A stretch of DNA of 23,952 nucleotides. Source: Prevotellaceae bacterium. GTDB lineage: Bacteria; Bacteroidota; Bacteroidia; Bacteroidales; Bacteroidaceae. Each line of letters opens with the position of its first letter. The stretch's first letter is position 1. Shown here piece by piece: positions 1 to 6,928 of this stretch. Below the pieces are notes generated by a model. The model was not told the DNA's origin and searched no databases. It saw only the letters and a list, made by a program, of their open reading frames with translations. The DNA is taken from assembly GCA_022508635.1 (NCBI GenBank), contig JAFLUV010000010.1, forward strand, positions 1-23,952, in the 5' to 3' direction. The position numbers and the translations under genes were made by a program.

Positions 1-112
1 GATCCTTGTAGTCGATATACTTGATGCCGCTCTTCTTGAAACGGCAGTACTTCTTTTTCTTGACGTCGATAGCGGGAGCGGTCAAGTAGCGGATTTCTGA
101 TTGTTGTGCCAT
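1..112 (-). CDS. rpsR: 30S ribosomal protein S18, partial (3' end outside window)
   Basis: Reading leftward from an ATG at 112, the first 37 codons give MAQQSEIRYLTAPAIDVKKK, then KYCRFKKSGIKYIDYKD, a bacterial S18 N-terminus. S18 is a small-subunit protein that pairs with S6 on the platform of the 30S particle. The frame runs off the left edge of the window, so the rest of the gene is missing here through truncation of the sequence, not mutation. It starts 3 bases after the rpsF stop codon, so the two are surely cotranscribed; rplI would be the expected next gene outside the window. Confidence 0.93.
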   Translation of the reverse strand, partial: MAQQSEIRYLTAPAIDVKKKKYCRFKKSGIKYIDYKD

Positions 113-115
113 GTC

Positions 116-460
116 TTATGCCTCCTGCTTGTTAGATTTGTTACTTCTTCTCTTGGCAGCGTATTCTGCTGCATACTTCTCCATCTTGACGGTGAGGTAG
201 CGGAGTACCTTCTCGTCGCGGCGATAGGCGATTTCAAGAGTCTTGATAGTCTCGGGAGCTGCCTTGAACTCAATCAGCTCGTAGAATCCTGTCGTCTTCT
301 TCTGGATGGGGTAAGCAAGTTTCTTCAGGCCCCAATTCTCCTCGCTGATAAGCTCTGCGCCAGCATTTGTGAGGATGCCCTTGAACTTTTCTACCGCTTC
401 CTTCATCTGTTCTTCAGACAAAACGGGAGTCAAAATGAAAACGGTTTCGTATTGGTTCAT
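116..460 (-). CDS. rpsF: 30S ribosomal protein S6
   Basis: The 114-residue product begins MNQYETVFILTPVLSEEQ and contains the S6 core (KFKGILTNAGAEL, then GLKKLAYPIQKKTTGFYELI, then RRDEKVLRYLTVKM). Length and sequence fit S6, which binds 16S rRNA together with S18. An in-frame ATG lies 17 codons upstream at 511, but it would add a non-family N-terminus (MQNKIITHLFIIYLTRI) and lies just inside the predicted transcription start, so I chose the ATG at 460. The C-terminus is basic and Ala/Lys-rich (AAKRRSNKSNKQEA). A Bacteroidetes-type promoter lies at 522-552. First gene of the rpsF-rpsR operon. Confidence 0.95.
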   Translation of the reverse strand: MNQYETVFILTPVLSEEQMKEAVEKFKGILTNAGAELISEENWGLKKLAYPIQKKTTGFYELIEFKAAPETIKTLEIAYRRDEKVLRYLTVKMEKYAAEYAAKRRSNKSNKQEA

Positions 461-521
461 AATACGTGTTAAATAAATAATAAATAAGTGAGTAATTATT
501 TTGTTTTGCAAAAATGCGCCG

Positions 522-552
522 CAAAGGTACGATAATATGCTGAAACAGCCAA
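522..552 (-). promoter_or_regulatory. Promoter of rpsF-rpsR
   Basis: On the minus strand there is a TTG (550-552), exactly 20 bases, then TACCTTTG (522-529). This matches the Bacteroidetes primary sigma consensus TTG-N19-21-TAnnTTTG. It predicts a transcript start near 517 and a leader of about 57 bases before the rpsF ATG at 460. Confidence 0.75.
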
Positions 553-632
553 ACTTTTCAATGATTATTTTCGCCTCTGTTCATGTATGCATGCAGAAAT
601 GTCGTTTTCGCGATACTTGGCGAGAAGGATTT

Positions 633-1277
633 TCAAGGTTCCTGGAAAGTCCAAACTTGTTCTCCGTTAAAGGTTTTGATGTGAAGGGCAATGGAATCGC
701 CCGCCGAGATTGTTTTGAGGCTGTCCATCGGGAGACTGGCATAGACTGTTTGCATATAGGATAGCGGGTCATGGTTTTGGCAATGGTGAAGTGTGATATG
801 AGCGGTTCTGTCATGCACGCTATCAATGCGGTAGCCCCAATACTGTATACCGCCCTGCGTGAGTGGCGAAAGCTGCATGTTGATGTAGCGCCCGGACTTC
901 CATACGCTTACTACTTTGATGGCATCGGGTTCATAGGAAAGTTTTGTTGAGTCATGCAGCAAATAGGCTCCTGTGGCATGGTAGAGTGTTGCCGTCTGTC
1001 CGTCTGGAACATAGCCGCATACTGCGCGATACATCACGTTCTTGTCATAGCCGTCCTGCGGATTGCTGATGGTGTAGGTGCGTTCGTCGTCGGTAGTGAG
1101 CTCCGCCAACATACCAGAATCGTTGGTCTTTATCATGGCAAACTCCGTCACGACGTTGGGGTAGGGCTCGGAAGTGTCGTCCCCGCCCTTGCATGAAGAA
1201 AAGAGAACGAAAAAAAGAAAAAGAGGAAGCTTCCCCTTGATTCCCCCGGAGAGGAGCAGGATGTTGGGTCTTTTCAC
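633..1277 (-). CDS. NigD-like lipoprotein
   Basis: This is a 214-residue predicted lipoprotein. A long hydrophobic signal (residues 17-26) ends in the lipobox FSSC with the acylated Cys at 29. The mature part starts KGGDDTSEPYPNVVTEFAMI, followed by a strand-rich region with DERTYTISN, MYRAVCGYVPDGQTATLYH and a C-terminal beta domain. This arrangement (lipid Cys, acidic linker, a YPNVVT-like entry into an OB-like fold, then a beta sandwich) is how I recognise NigD-like proteins, a Bacteroidetes family named from a bacteriocin-associated gene; the biochemical role of the family is not established. It is the last gene of the PASTA-rluD-ddl-plsC operon, starting 25 bases after the acyltransferase stop. 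The acidic residues just after the Cys may act as a surface-export signal. Family call from memory of sequence features, not a search. Confidence 0.7.
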   Translation of the reverse strand: MKRPNILLLSGGIKGKLPLFLFFVLFSSCKGGDDTSEPYPNVVTEFAMIKTNDSGMLAELTTDDERTYTISNPQDGYDKNVMYRAVCGYVPDGQTATLYHATGAYLLHDSTKLSYEPDAIKVVSVWKSGRYINMQLSPLTQGGIQYWGYRIDSVHDRTAHITLHHCQNHDPLSYMQTVYASLPMDSLKTISAGDSIALHIKTFNGEQVWTFQEP

Positions 1278-1302
1278 AGTCTTGTACTTTGTTTTTCAGT
1301 TG

Positions 1303-2502
1303 TTAACTTTCTGTGTTCAATGCTTTCCGCTTATTAATGACGGGATTGGCATACATTGTCAGAATGCGTTCGCGCAAGAATGCCTCATCCTTATTTTCGA
1401 TCTGCACTAAGTCAATGCGACTCTGCAGGTATGCTTCGAAAGCCTTTTGCTCCTTTTCGGTATATTCTTTGGCAAAATCCGAAGTGCCACTGAGCATGTC
1501 GGCAGCCACATAATTGCCTGGGAAAAGCTGATAGCCGGCGTGTATCTGCCGGTCTATGCGACGTGCTAATTCGCTGAAGACTTTCGTCTTGGGCAGATCA
1601 GACAATTCGTCTATCCACGTATTGATGCAAGGCATGGCCTCGTAGTGTATGCGTCCTTTCTTTCCGAAAATACCGGTTTTCATATTGTCTAAGTCATCTT
1701 GTTTGCTCTTGCGGAATGCAGGATTGTCGCGTTTCTGTTGGAACTCTTGTGCCTTGAGATAGTCGCAAGGGTCGTACTCGTAACTAATGCTGAGCGGTAC
1801 GAGACGAAGCTCTTTGAGGCGATCTATGATGCTTCCTTCGCCTGCCATGGCAAGCATTTTCAAGAGAGACTCCTGTGTTTGGTCATTGCTGTCCTTGGCT
1901 CGGCCTTCTCGCTGGGCTATCCAGATATTCTCATGTTTTTCCGTGATAGCATAGTGCATATAGCGGCTCATGCGCTGGCTGCTTTCCATGAGTTCACGCG
2001 GACTAAGCCCCCGTTTCACGGTGAAGGCTTTATTGAGCCTGACGAGTGTCTTTATCCAGGGATAGATAAGGAGGTTGTCGCCGATGGCGATTTCGCAGGT
2101 CGTAGGGAAATCGTGCTTGTAGAGCATGAGGTCGAGAATGGCGCTGTCGAGTACGATGTCCCGGTGGTTACTGATAAAGGTGTAGCGTTCCGGACCAGGG
2201 GAGATTCCGCTGTAGGAAAAGGTATAGCCAGTGCTGCAACGACGCAGGATGTGCTGCAAGACGGGCTTGATGAAGCGCAACTGGAATTGCAAAGGCGTAT
2301 TGACACCCGTGAAGGCAAGACGCACCAGGCCATTGCGCATCCATTGCGGCATCCAAGGAAGGAAACCATGCATCATGCGCGAGAACTGCCTGTCAGCAAG
2401 CAAACTTTCGACGGCTTGCTTCACTTCGCCCTTTGCATAGGGGCGTATCTCATCAAACTCAGACCTCTCGTCCCAATTGGGGAGAAGAATCTCTTGTGCC
2501 AT
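1303..2502 (-). CDS. PlsC-like 1-acylglycerol-3-phosphate acyltransferase family protein
   Basis: This 399-residue protein resembles the PlsC/PlsB acyltransferase superfamily, which transfers acyl groups onto glycerol-phosphate or other lipids at the inner membrane. Around residue 113 is the sequence YTFISNHRDIVLDSAIL, matching the position of the catalytic HX4D motif, and at about 195-201 IAQREGRAKD corresponds to the acceptor-binding EGR motif; VPLSISYEYDP near 240 fits the later Pro-containing motif. The spacing is odd: from His113 the next aligned Asp is 119, giving H-X5-D, with another Asp at 115. The protein is longer than usual PlsC (about 240 residues), with N-terminal (about 90) and C-terminal (about 140) extensions. 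It starts 29 bases after ddl and is followed 25 bases later by the NigD-like gene. The exact substrate cannot be read from sequence. Confidence 0.8.
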   Translation of the reverse strand: MAQEILLPNWDERSEFDEIRPYAKGEVKQAVESLLADRQFSRMMHGFLPWMPQWMRNGLVRLAFTGVNTPLQFQLRFIKPVLQHILRRCSTGYTFSYSGISPGPERYTFISNHRDIVLDSAILDLMLYKHDFPTTCEIAIGDNLLIYPWIKTLVRLNKAFTVKRGLSPRELMESSQRMSRYMHYAITEKHENIWIAQREGRAKDSNDQTQESLLKMLAMAGEGSIIDRLKELRLVPLSISYEYDPCDYLKAQEFQQKRDNPAFRKSKQDDLDNMKTGIFGKKGRIHYEAMPCINTWIDELSDLPKTKVFSELARRIDRQIHAGYQLFPGNYVAADMLSGTSDFAKEYTEKEQKAFEAYLQSRIDLVQIENKDEAFLRERILTMYANPVINKRKALNTES

Positions 2503-2531
2503 TTCTTGACGCTTTTAATTATAGCCTTATT

Positions 2532-3524
2532 CTACCTCATTCTCTTGATGGCCTTGCCCTCGATGATGTCTGTCATCACGTCACGAATATCCAGGCCTGC
2601 CGCACGCACTTGCTGCGGTATGAAACTGGTAGCTGTCATACCGGGTGTCGTATTTATCTCGAGGAGGTTAATCTTGTCACCTGCGGTAATGATGTAGTCG
2701 ATACGGATAATGCCGTAGCAGCCCAGGATGTCGTATATCATCGAAGTTAGCTTACTGACTCTTGCGGCAAGATTATCGCTGATGCGGGCAGGCGTTATCT
2801 CGCTGACCTGACCATTATACTTTGCATCATAATCAAAGAACTCATTCTTTGAAACAACTTCAGTGATGGGGAAGACGACACTCTTCTCTCTTGTCTTGTA
2901 GCAGCCACAGGTCAGTTCCGTACCTTGCATAAAGGCCTCCACCATTACGTCCTCGCCTTCTTTCAGGGCAAGGTTGATAGCTGGACGGAGTTCTTCAATG
3001 CTTTTGACCTTAGTCGTACCGAAAGAAGAACCGCCACGCGAAGGCTTCACGAAGCAGGGCAATCCTATGCGCTCTACAATGTCCTCGTCCGTCACCTCCT
3101 TGTCATTACCTATCCTGATAATCAAACTGTCTGCAACCAATACACCAAGAGCCCTCATATAGTTATTCGTCACAAATTTATCATAGGTCAGTGCCTCGAC
3201 AAGCACTCCGCTGGTAGAATAAGGCATCCCAATGAGATCGAAATAGCCTTGCAATATGCCGTTCTCTCCTGGTGCACCATGGATGGTAATGTAGCAGAAG
3301 TCGGGATGGACACGCTCGCCTCCGGCAGTGAAGCTAAAATCGTCTTTGTTGATCTTACTACGGCTTCCATCGGGAAGCAGCGCCTCCCACTTGCCGGCAT
3401 GGATTTCTACCTTATATATAATGTAGCGCGTGGGGTCAATGAAAGATGCGATACCCTCTGCACTACGCATACTTACGTCATGTTCCGCCGTGTCACCGCC
3501 GCATATTATTGCTATTGTCTTCAT
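2532..3524 (-). CDS. ddl: D-alanine--D-alanine ligase
   Basis: The 330-residue product is an ATP-grasp ligase that makes D-Ala-D-Ala for peptidoglycan precursors in the cytoplasm. Visible motifs are the N-terminal GGDTAEHDVSMRSAEG, HGAPGENG, the ATP-grasp loop VKPSRGGSSFG, the FDYDAKY segment whose Tyr is typical of D-Ala-D-Ala (not D-Lac) ligases, and the metal-binding end IRIDY followed by LLEINTTPGMT. I chose the ATG at 3524; an in-frame ATG at 3581 would overlap the upstream rluD gene and add a non-family 19 residues. It follows rluD by 20 bases and precedes the acyltransferase by 29 bases, so it is an internal operon gene. No Shine-Dalgarno is seen, as usual in this phylum. Confidence 0.95.
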   Translation of the reverse strand: MKTIAIICGGDTAEHDVSMRSAEGIASFIDPTRYIIYKVEIHAGKWEALLPDGSRSKINKDDFSFTAGGERVHPDFCYITIHGAPGENGILQGYFDLIGMPYSTSGVLVEALTYDKFVTNNYMRALGVLVADSLIIRIGNDKEVTDEDIVERIGLPCFVKPSRGGSSFGTTKVKSIEELRPAINLALKEGEDVMVEAFMQGTELTCGCYKTREKSVVFPITEVVSKNEFFDYDAKYNGQVSEITPARISDNLAARVSKLTSMIYDILGCYGIIRIDYIITAGDKINLLEINTTPGMTATSFIPQQVRAAGLDIRDVMTDIIEGKAIKRMR

Positions 3525-3544
3525 TGTTCTATTGTCTTTTGTTC

Positions 3545-4615
3545 TTAATTTTTGTTCCTTGTACCTGCGTATCCCCTCCATTTGCTCACAATTGCTGCCA
3601 GGTCTTCCGGCATCTCGGACGAGAAAAACATATCTTCACCCGTCACTGGATGGGCAAAGCCCAGCGTCCGTGCATGGAGAGCCTGTCGCGGACAGAGTTC
3701 CATACAGTTGCGGATGAAGGCTTTGTATGATGCCGTTTGCTCGCCGCGCAATATCTGTTCGCCACCATAGCGCTCGTCGGCAAAAAGCGGATGCCCCATG
3801 TGTCGCATGTGGGCACGTATTTGATGAGTGCGCCCAGTCTCCAGACGACATTCCACAAGCGTGACCGGACCGAAACGTTCCAGCACGCGGTAGTGAGTGA
3901 TGGCAGGCTTGCCCACATCGCCATCCATTGGATAGACCGCCATTTGCATACGATCCTTCGGGTGCCGGCCGATGTTGCCTGTGATGGTTCCCTCGTCATC
4001 CACAAAAGATCCCCACACCAAAGCGTTGTATTCACGGCGGGTCGTATGGTGAAAAAACTGCTTGCACAAGCTTGTCTTCGCATCTGCTGTCTTTGCTATA
4101 ACAAGCAGTCCGCTGGTGTCTTTGTCGATGCGGTGAACAAGGCCGACAGTCGGGTCGTTCGGGTCGAACTCCTTATCGTCTCGGAGATACCAAGCAAGCG
4201 CATTAACCAGCGTGCCACTATAGTTGCCGCAACCAGGATGTACTACCAGACCTGCAGGCTTATTGATGACCAGCAAGGCATCGTCTTCGTAGATAATATC
4301 AAGTGGAATGTCCTCTGGAACGATTTCCCAGTCGCGTTTCGGGTGATCCAAAACAAGGGTAATAATATCGCCAGGCTTTACCTTATAATTACTTCTGACT
4401 GGTTTCTCACCCGCACGGATAGTACCCGCCTCCGCAGCTTTTTGTATACGATTGCGGCTGGTGCCAGGCATGTGATCCATCAGGAACTTGTCTATGCGGA
4501 CGGGACTCTGCCCCTTGTCGACCTCTATGCGCCAATGTTCGAAGCCTTCCGGTCGTTCGTCCAATAGCTCATCGTCTACAAGTATGTCTTCCTCCACGTC
4601 TTTCATCGTCTTCAC
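3545..4615 (-). CDS. RluD/RluA-family 23S rRNA pseudouridine synthase
   Basis: The product (356 residues) has an N-terminal acidic stretch, an S4 RNA-binding domain at about 35-90 (RIDKFLMDHMPGTSRNRIQK, then VKPGD) and the catalytic domain of the RluA/RluD family. Motif I is INKPAGLVVHPG and motif II is HRIDKDTSGLLVIAKT at about 161-176, with Asp164 as the expected catalytic nucleophile; CRLETGRTHQIRAHM is the later family signature. It converts specific uridines in rRNA to pseudouridine. Most likely RluD (23S helix 69), but the target cannot be fixed from sequence. Its ATG overlaps the stop of the PASTA gene by 4 bases (ATGA), indicating translational coupling; a second ATG three codons on is a possible start. 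Confidence 0.92.
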   Translation of the reverse strand: MKTMKDVEEDILVDDELLDERPEGFEHWRIEVDKGQSPVRIDKFLMDHMPGTSRNRIQKAAEAGTIRAGEKPVRSNYKVKPGDIITLVLDHPKRDWEIVPEDIPLDIIYEDDALLVINKPAGLVVHPGCGNYSGTLVNALAWYLRDDKEFDPNDPTVGLVHRIDKDTSGLLVIAKTADAKTSLCKQFFHHTTRREYNALVWGSFVDDEGTITGNIGRHPKDRMQMAVYPMDGDVGKPAITHYRVLERFGPVTLVECRLETGRTHQIRAHMRHMGHPLFADERYGGEQILRGEQTASYKAFIRNCMELCPRQALHARTLGFAHPVTGEDMFFSSEMPEDLAAIVSKWRGYAGTRNKN

Positions 4616-5256
4616 AGTTCCTCTTCGTACTCCTCCTGCGCCTCGTCTGTTGTGCCGTCACCCCACGCTCCGCCTATCTCCTCATTTGATTCCTCGTTCT
4701 CAATGTCGCTTTTGCCAATAACGAGTACGACGGGCACATCGCACGGTACGCGTTCACCGGTATAGACTTCACGCCCGTTCACCTTGAGGGCGATGACCCA
4801 GTCGGGGTCACCGGAGACAAACTCCATGGGGCCGATTTTGAATCCCAGTGCTCGCAGACGAGCCTCTGCCTCACGACGCGAGCAGTTGCCTGCTATGTCA
4901 GGTATAGTGTTGGTGGGACTCTGGCGTTGATTAATGGTCAGGTAGATTTCACGTCCCGATTTGACGCGGCTACCGGAGCTGGGCTTCTGCTCTAATACAA
5001 TGCCGACAGGTTGTTCGCGCACATAAGCGGAGTCCATCACCACGGTCACCAGTTCCAACTGATCCAATGCGTATGTGGCATCGCCGATTGTCATGCCTTT
5101 TACATTGGGGACATCTACTCCCTCGCCGTGCATAGTGTACCGTACCATCCACATGTGTAGCCCAATGCAAAGCGCTACACTCACGATTGCCATAGCTATC
5201 AGGTTCAGGTAAACAATGGGGCCGAACAACTTCTTGCAAAATCCTTTCAGAGCCAT
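4612..5256 (-). CDS. Membrane-anchored PASTA-domain protein
   Basis: The 214-residue product starts MALKGFCKKLFGPIVYLNLI and has one transmembrane helix at about 13-37, then extracytoplasmic PASTA repeats. The first reads VDVPNVKGMTIGDATYALDQ and ends with the usual EQKPSSGSRVKSG-type turn; the second starts TIPDIAGNCSRREAEARLRA. PASTA domains are known to bind peptidoglycan stem peptides or muropeptides in penicillin-binding proteins and Ser/Thr kinases, but no kinase or transpeptidase domain is present here. The C-terminus is a strongly acidic tail ending YEEEL. I chose the ATG at 5256 because the upstream ATG at 5310 lies beyond the promoter box at 5299-5306. First gene of the envelope operon, coupled to the pseudouridine synthase and then ddl, which suggests a cell-wall-related role. 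Confidence 0.88.
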   Translation of the reverse strand: MALKGFCKKLFGPIVYLNLIAMAIVSVALCIGLHMWMVRYTMHGEGVDVPNVKGMTIGDATYALDQLELVTVVMDSAYVREQPVGIVLEQKPSSGSRVKSGREIYLTINQRQSPTNTIPDIAGNCSRREAEARLRALGFKIGPMEFVSGDPDWVIALKVNGREVYTGERVPCDVPVVLVIGKSDIENEESNEEIGGAWGDGTTDEAQEEYEEEL

Positions 5257-5298
5257 AATAGAGTGTCTGACATTACTTATTCGCGATTTATTCGCGTA

Positions 5299-5306
5299 CA
5301 AAGGTA
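5299..5306 (-). promoter_or_regulatory. -7 promoter box of the PASTA-rluD-ddl-plsC-nigD operon
   Basis: TACCTTTG on the minus strand fits the TAnnTTTG consensus. It lies just downstream of the rpmH terminator and 42 bases before the chosen ATG of the PASTA gene. No good TTG is seen at the expected -33 position, which falls inside the terminator hairpin. Confidence 0.6.
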
Positions 5307-5308
5307 GC

Positions 5309-5349
5309 AAAAAAAAAGAAAAGAAGTAAAGTTATCCCTACTTCTTTTC
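5309..5349 (-). terminator. Intrinsic terminator of rpmH
   Basis: Read on the minus strand, an 11-bp perfect stem (GAAAAGAAGTA, 5339-5349, with its complement at 5318-5328) and 10-base loop are followed directly by nine U (5309-5317). It begins about 22 bases after the rpmH stop codon and ends just before the next operon's promoter box. Confidence 0.85.
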
Positions 5350-5370
5350 CTTGTTTTCTGCAAAATGTAA

Positions 5371-5526
5371 TTACTTACCGTGTCTCTCGTCCGAAACAGT
5401 AAGTTTCTTGCGGCCTTTTGCACGGCGGGAAGCCAGCACGCGACGGCCATTGGCTGTTGCCATTCTCTGACGGAAACCATGCTTATTATTACGGCGGCGG
5501 TTGTGGGGTTGAAATGTTCTTTTCAT
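5371..5526 (-). CDS. rpmH: 50S ribosomal protein L34
   Basis: A 51-residue basic protein reads MKRTFQPHNRRRNNKHGFRQ, then RMATANGRRVLASRRAKGRK and KLTVSDERHGK. This is the full L34 pattern (KRTFQP..R.R....GFR.RM.T..GR.VL..RR.KGR..L) with the slightly longer C-terminus common in Bacteroidetes. L34 is a small component of the large ribosomal subunit. It is a single-gene transcription unit with its own promoter (5573-5603) and a strong terminator (5309-5349), divergent from efp. Confidence 0.96.
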   Translation of the reverse strand: MKRTFQPHNRRRNNKHGFRQRMATANGRRVLASRRAKGRKKLTVSDERHGK

Positions 5527-5572
5527 ATCGTATTTTATTTTTTATTTTTATGTCAGTTTACGAATCGGGGGA

Positions 5573-5603
5573 CAAAATTACTCTTTTTTCCTCAATTACG
5601 CAA
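5573..5603 (-). promoter_or_regulatory. Promoter of rpmH
   Basis: On the minus strand TTG (5601-5603), exactly 20 bases, then TAATTTTG (5573-5580) gives a full Bacteroidetes promoter. The predicted start near 5568 leaves a leader of about 42 bases before the ATG at 5526. Confidence 0.75.
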
Positions 5604-5633
5604 GGACTCGACAATTTTTTCTTCTATAATTAG

Positions 5634-5661
5634 TATCTTTGACATAATTTTCATACCTTTG
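5634..5661 (+). promoter_or_regulatory. Tandem -7 boxes upstream of efp
   Basis: Two matches to TAnnTTTG on the plus strand, TATCTTTG (5634-5641) and TACCTTTG (5654-5661), are 20 bases apart. Neither has a clear TTG at -33. The second leaves a leader of about 60 bases before the efp ATG at 5726. Either or both may be used. Confidence 0.55.
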
Positions 5662-5725
5662 CACTGCAAAACGGACTATAGAACATAATATAAATATATA
5701 TAAACAAATAAGATTCCCAAATTTT

Positions 5726-6289
5726 ATGATTAACTCACAGGACATCAAGAAAGGCACCTGCATCCGCATGGATGGGAAGCTCTATTTCTGCATTGACTTT
5801 CTTCACCGCAAACCTGGTAAAGGCAACACCATCATGAACGTAACCTTGAAAGACGTTGTGAATGGCGGTGTCATAGAGAAGCGTTTCAACATCGGCGAGC
5901 GTCTTGAGGACGTACGCGTGGAGCGTCGCCCCTATCAGTACCTTTACAAGGATGGCGATGACCTCGTTTTCATGAACAATGAGACCTTCGAACAGATAAA
6001 CATTTCTCCCGATCAGGTAAATGGCGTGAAGTTCCTCAAGGAAAGCGAAAACGTGGAAGTCGTAGTTGATGCTAGCACCGAGACAGTGCTCTATGCCGAC
6101 GTTCCCGTGAAGGTGCATCTGCAAATTACATGGACCGAGCCTGGATTGAAGGGCGATACCGCTACTAACACGCTCAAGCCAGCCCGCGTAGAGACTGGAG
6201 CCGAGATCCGTGTACCTCTCTTCATTGAGGAAGGTGAGCTCGTTGAGGTCGACAGCCGTGATGGCAGCTACTTGGGTCGCGTAAAGTAA
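5726..6289 (+). CDS. efp: Translation elongation factor P
   Basis: The 187-residue product has the three-domain EF-P layout: KOW-like domain I with the modified loop HRKPGKGN at residues 27-34, middle domain, and C-terminal OB domain containing VHLQITWTEPGLKGDTATNT and ending EVDSRDGSYLGRVK. EF-P binds between the P and E sites and relieves stalling at polyproline stretches. The loop-tip residue is Lys32, aligning with the lysine that is modified in E. coli and Bacillus EF-P; no EpmA, EpmB or other modifying enzyme is in the window. The start gives the normal N-terminus and length. Monocistronic, followed by a 28-bp inverted repeat. Confidence 0.96.
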   Translation: MINSQDIKKGTCIRMDGKLYFCIDFLHRKPGKGNTIMNVTLKDVVNGGVIEKRFNIGERLEDVRVERRPYQYLYKDGDDLVFMNNETFEQINISPDQVNGVKFLKESENVEVVVDASTETVLYADVPVKVHLQITWTEPGLKGDTATNTLKPARVETGAEIRVPLFIEEGELVEVDSRDGSYLGRVK

Positions 6290-6303
6290 CAGCCGTAGAC
6301 AAA

Positions 6304-6372
6304 ACAAAAACTTCACGCTTTACCTATGGTGCATATACAAAAATCACCATAGGTAAAGCGTGAAGTTTTTGT
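6304..6372 (+). terminator. 28-bp perfect inverted repeat after efp, likely terminator
   Basis: Bases 6304-6331 are the exact reverse complement of 6345-6372, with a 13-base loop. The left arm begins with an A-run and the right arm ends with TTTTTGT, so the U-tract is built into the stem. It lies 14 bases after the efp stop. Position and shape suggest an efp terminator, but it is much longer than a typical one and could also be a stable 3'-end or small-RNA structure. Confidence 0.7.
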
Positions 6373-6728
6373 ATAATCCCAAACGATGTGTTATCGTAAA
6401 ATTGTTGACACTTTCTGTCCATATTCGCCGTGTTTTTAGACATCCTAATGAAGCTATTTTAAAAGACAGTTGAGAAGAAAATTTTCCCTAACTGGTTCTT
6501 GGGAAAACTTAGCAAATCAATCATGAAATGAAACGATAGCTATTTACATAATTTTTTACAACTAAATATGGATTCAAAAGGATGAACGGATGGTGTCACG
6601 TTCCTAAGAATGTTGATATAGTAAATGAAAAGGAGAAATTTGAGCATATTGTAAAACTCAGAGGATAAAAATATAGGGCAGAATAGATATTTTTTTTCTA
6701 TTCACTTCTTATATTTCACTTTTTGTCG
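6373..6728. other. AT-rich gene-free stretch between efp and tRNA-Arg
   Basis: About 360 bases, clearly richer in A+T than the surrounding genes. I find no convincing coding frame, no transposase remnant I can recognise and no second tRNA. The only small structure seen is a 7-bp inverted repeat TTTTCCC/GGGAAAA (6482-6488 and 6501-6507). Confidence 0.5.
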
Positions 6729-6736
6729 TATCTTTG
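6729..6736 (+). promoter_or_regulatory. -7 promoter box of tRNA-Arg
   Basis: TATCTTTG, a perfect TAnnTTTG match, lies 37 bases before the tRNA. No TTG is found at the expected -33 distance. It may also serve korA-korB, since no other box is seen between the tRNA and korA. Confidence 0.6.
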
Positions 6737-6772
6737 CACACGATTTGTAATGAAGTTGATAAACACCAGTTT

Positions 6773-6844
6773 GCTCCTGTAGTTCAATGGATAGAACTAC
6801 GGTTTCCTAAACCGTCAATCCGGGTTCGATTCCCGGCGGGAGTA
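6773..6844 (+). tRNA. tRNA-Arg (anticodon CCU)
   Basis: The 72-base sequence folds as a full cloverleaf: acceptor GCTCCTG/CGGGAGT, D arm GTTC/GAAC, anticodon stem ACGGT/ACCGT with loop TTCCTAA, a 4-base variable region, and T arm CCGGG/CCCGG with loop TTCGATT. The anticodon at 6806-6808 is CCT, reading AGG (Arg). The discriminator is A6844 and CCA is not encoded, so the CCA-adding enzyme must complete it. Confidence 0.95.
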
Positions 6845-6928
6845 CAATGGTAAAGCCAGTGCTCTGTGTTAAGGGATAAGATAATAGATACTCAATGCAG
6901 AACACACGATCCTAACATTAAGACAAGA

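Noticed and set aside
1699..2697. A 332-codon open frame on the plus strand
   Set aside because: It is antisense to the acyltransferase and the end of ddl, whose products have clear family motifs; its translation has no recognisable domain.
3737..4567. A 276-codon open frame on the plus strand
   Set aside because: Antisense to the RluD-family gene, with no family features.
5735..6316. A 193-codon open frame on the minus strand
   Set aside because: Antisense to efp over its whole length; efp is unmistakable.
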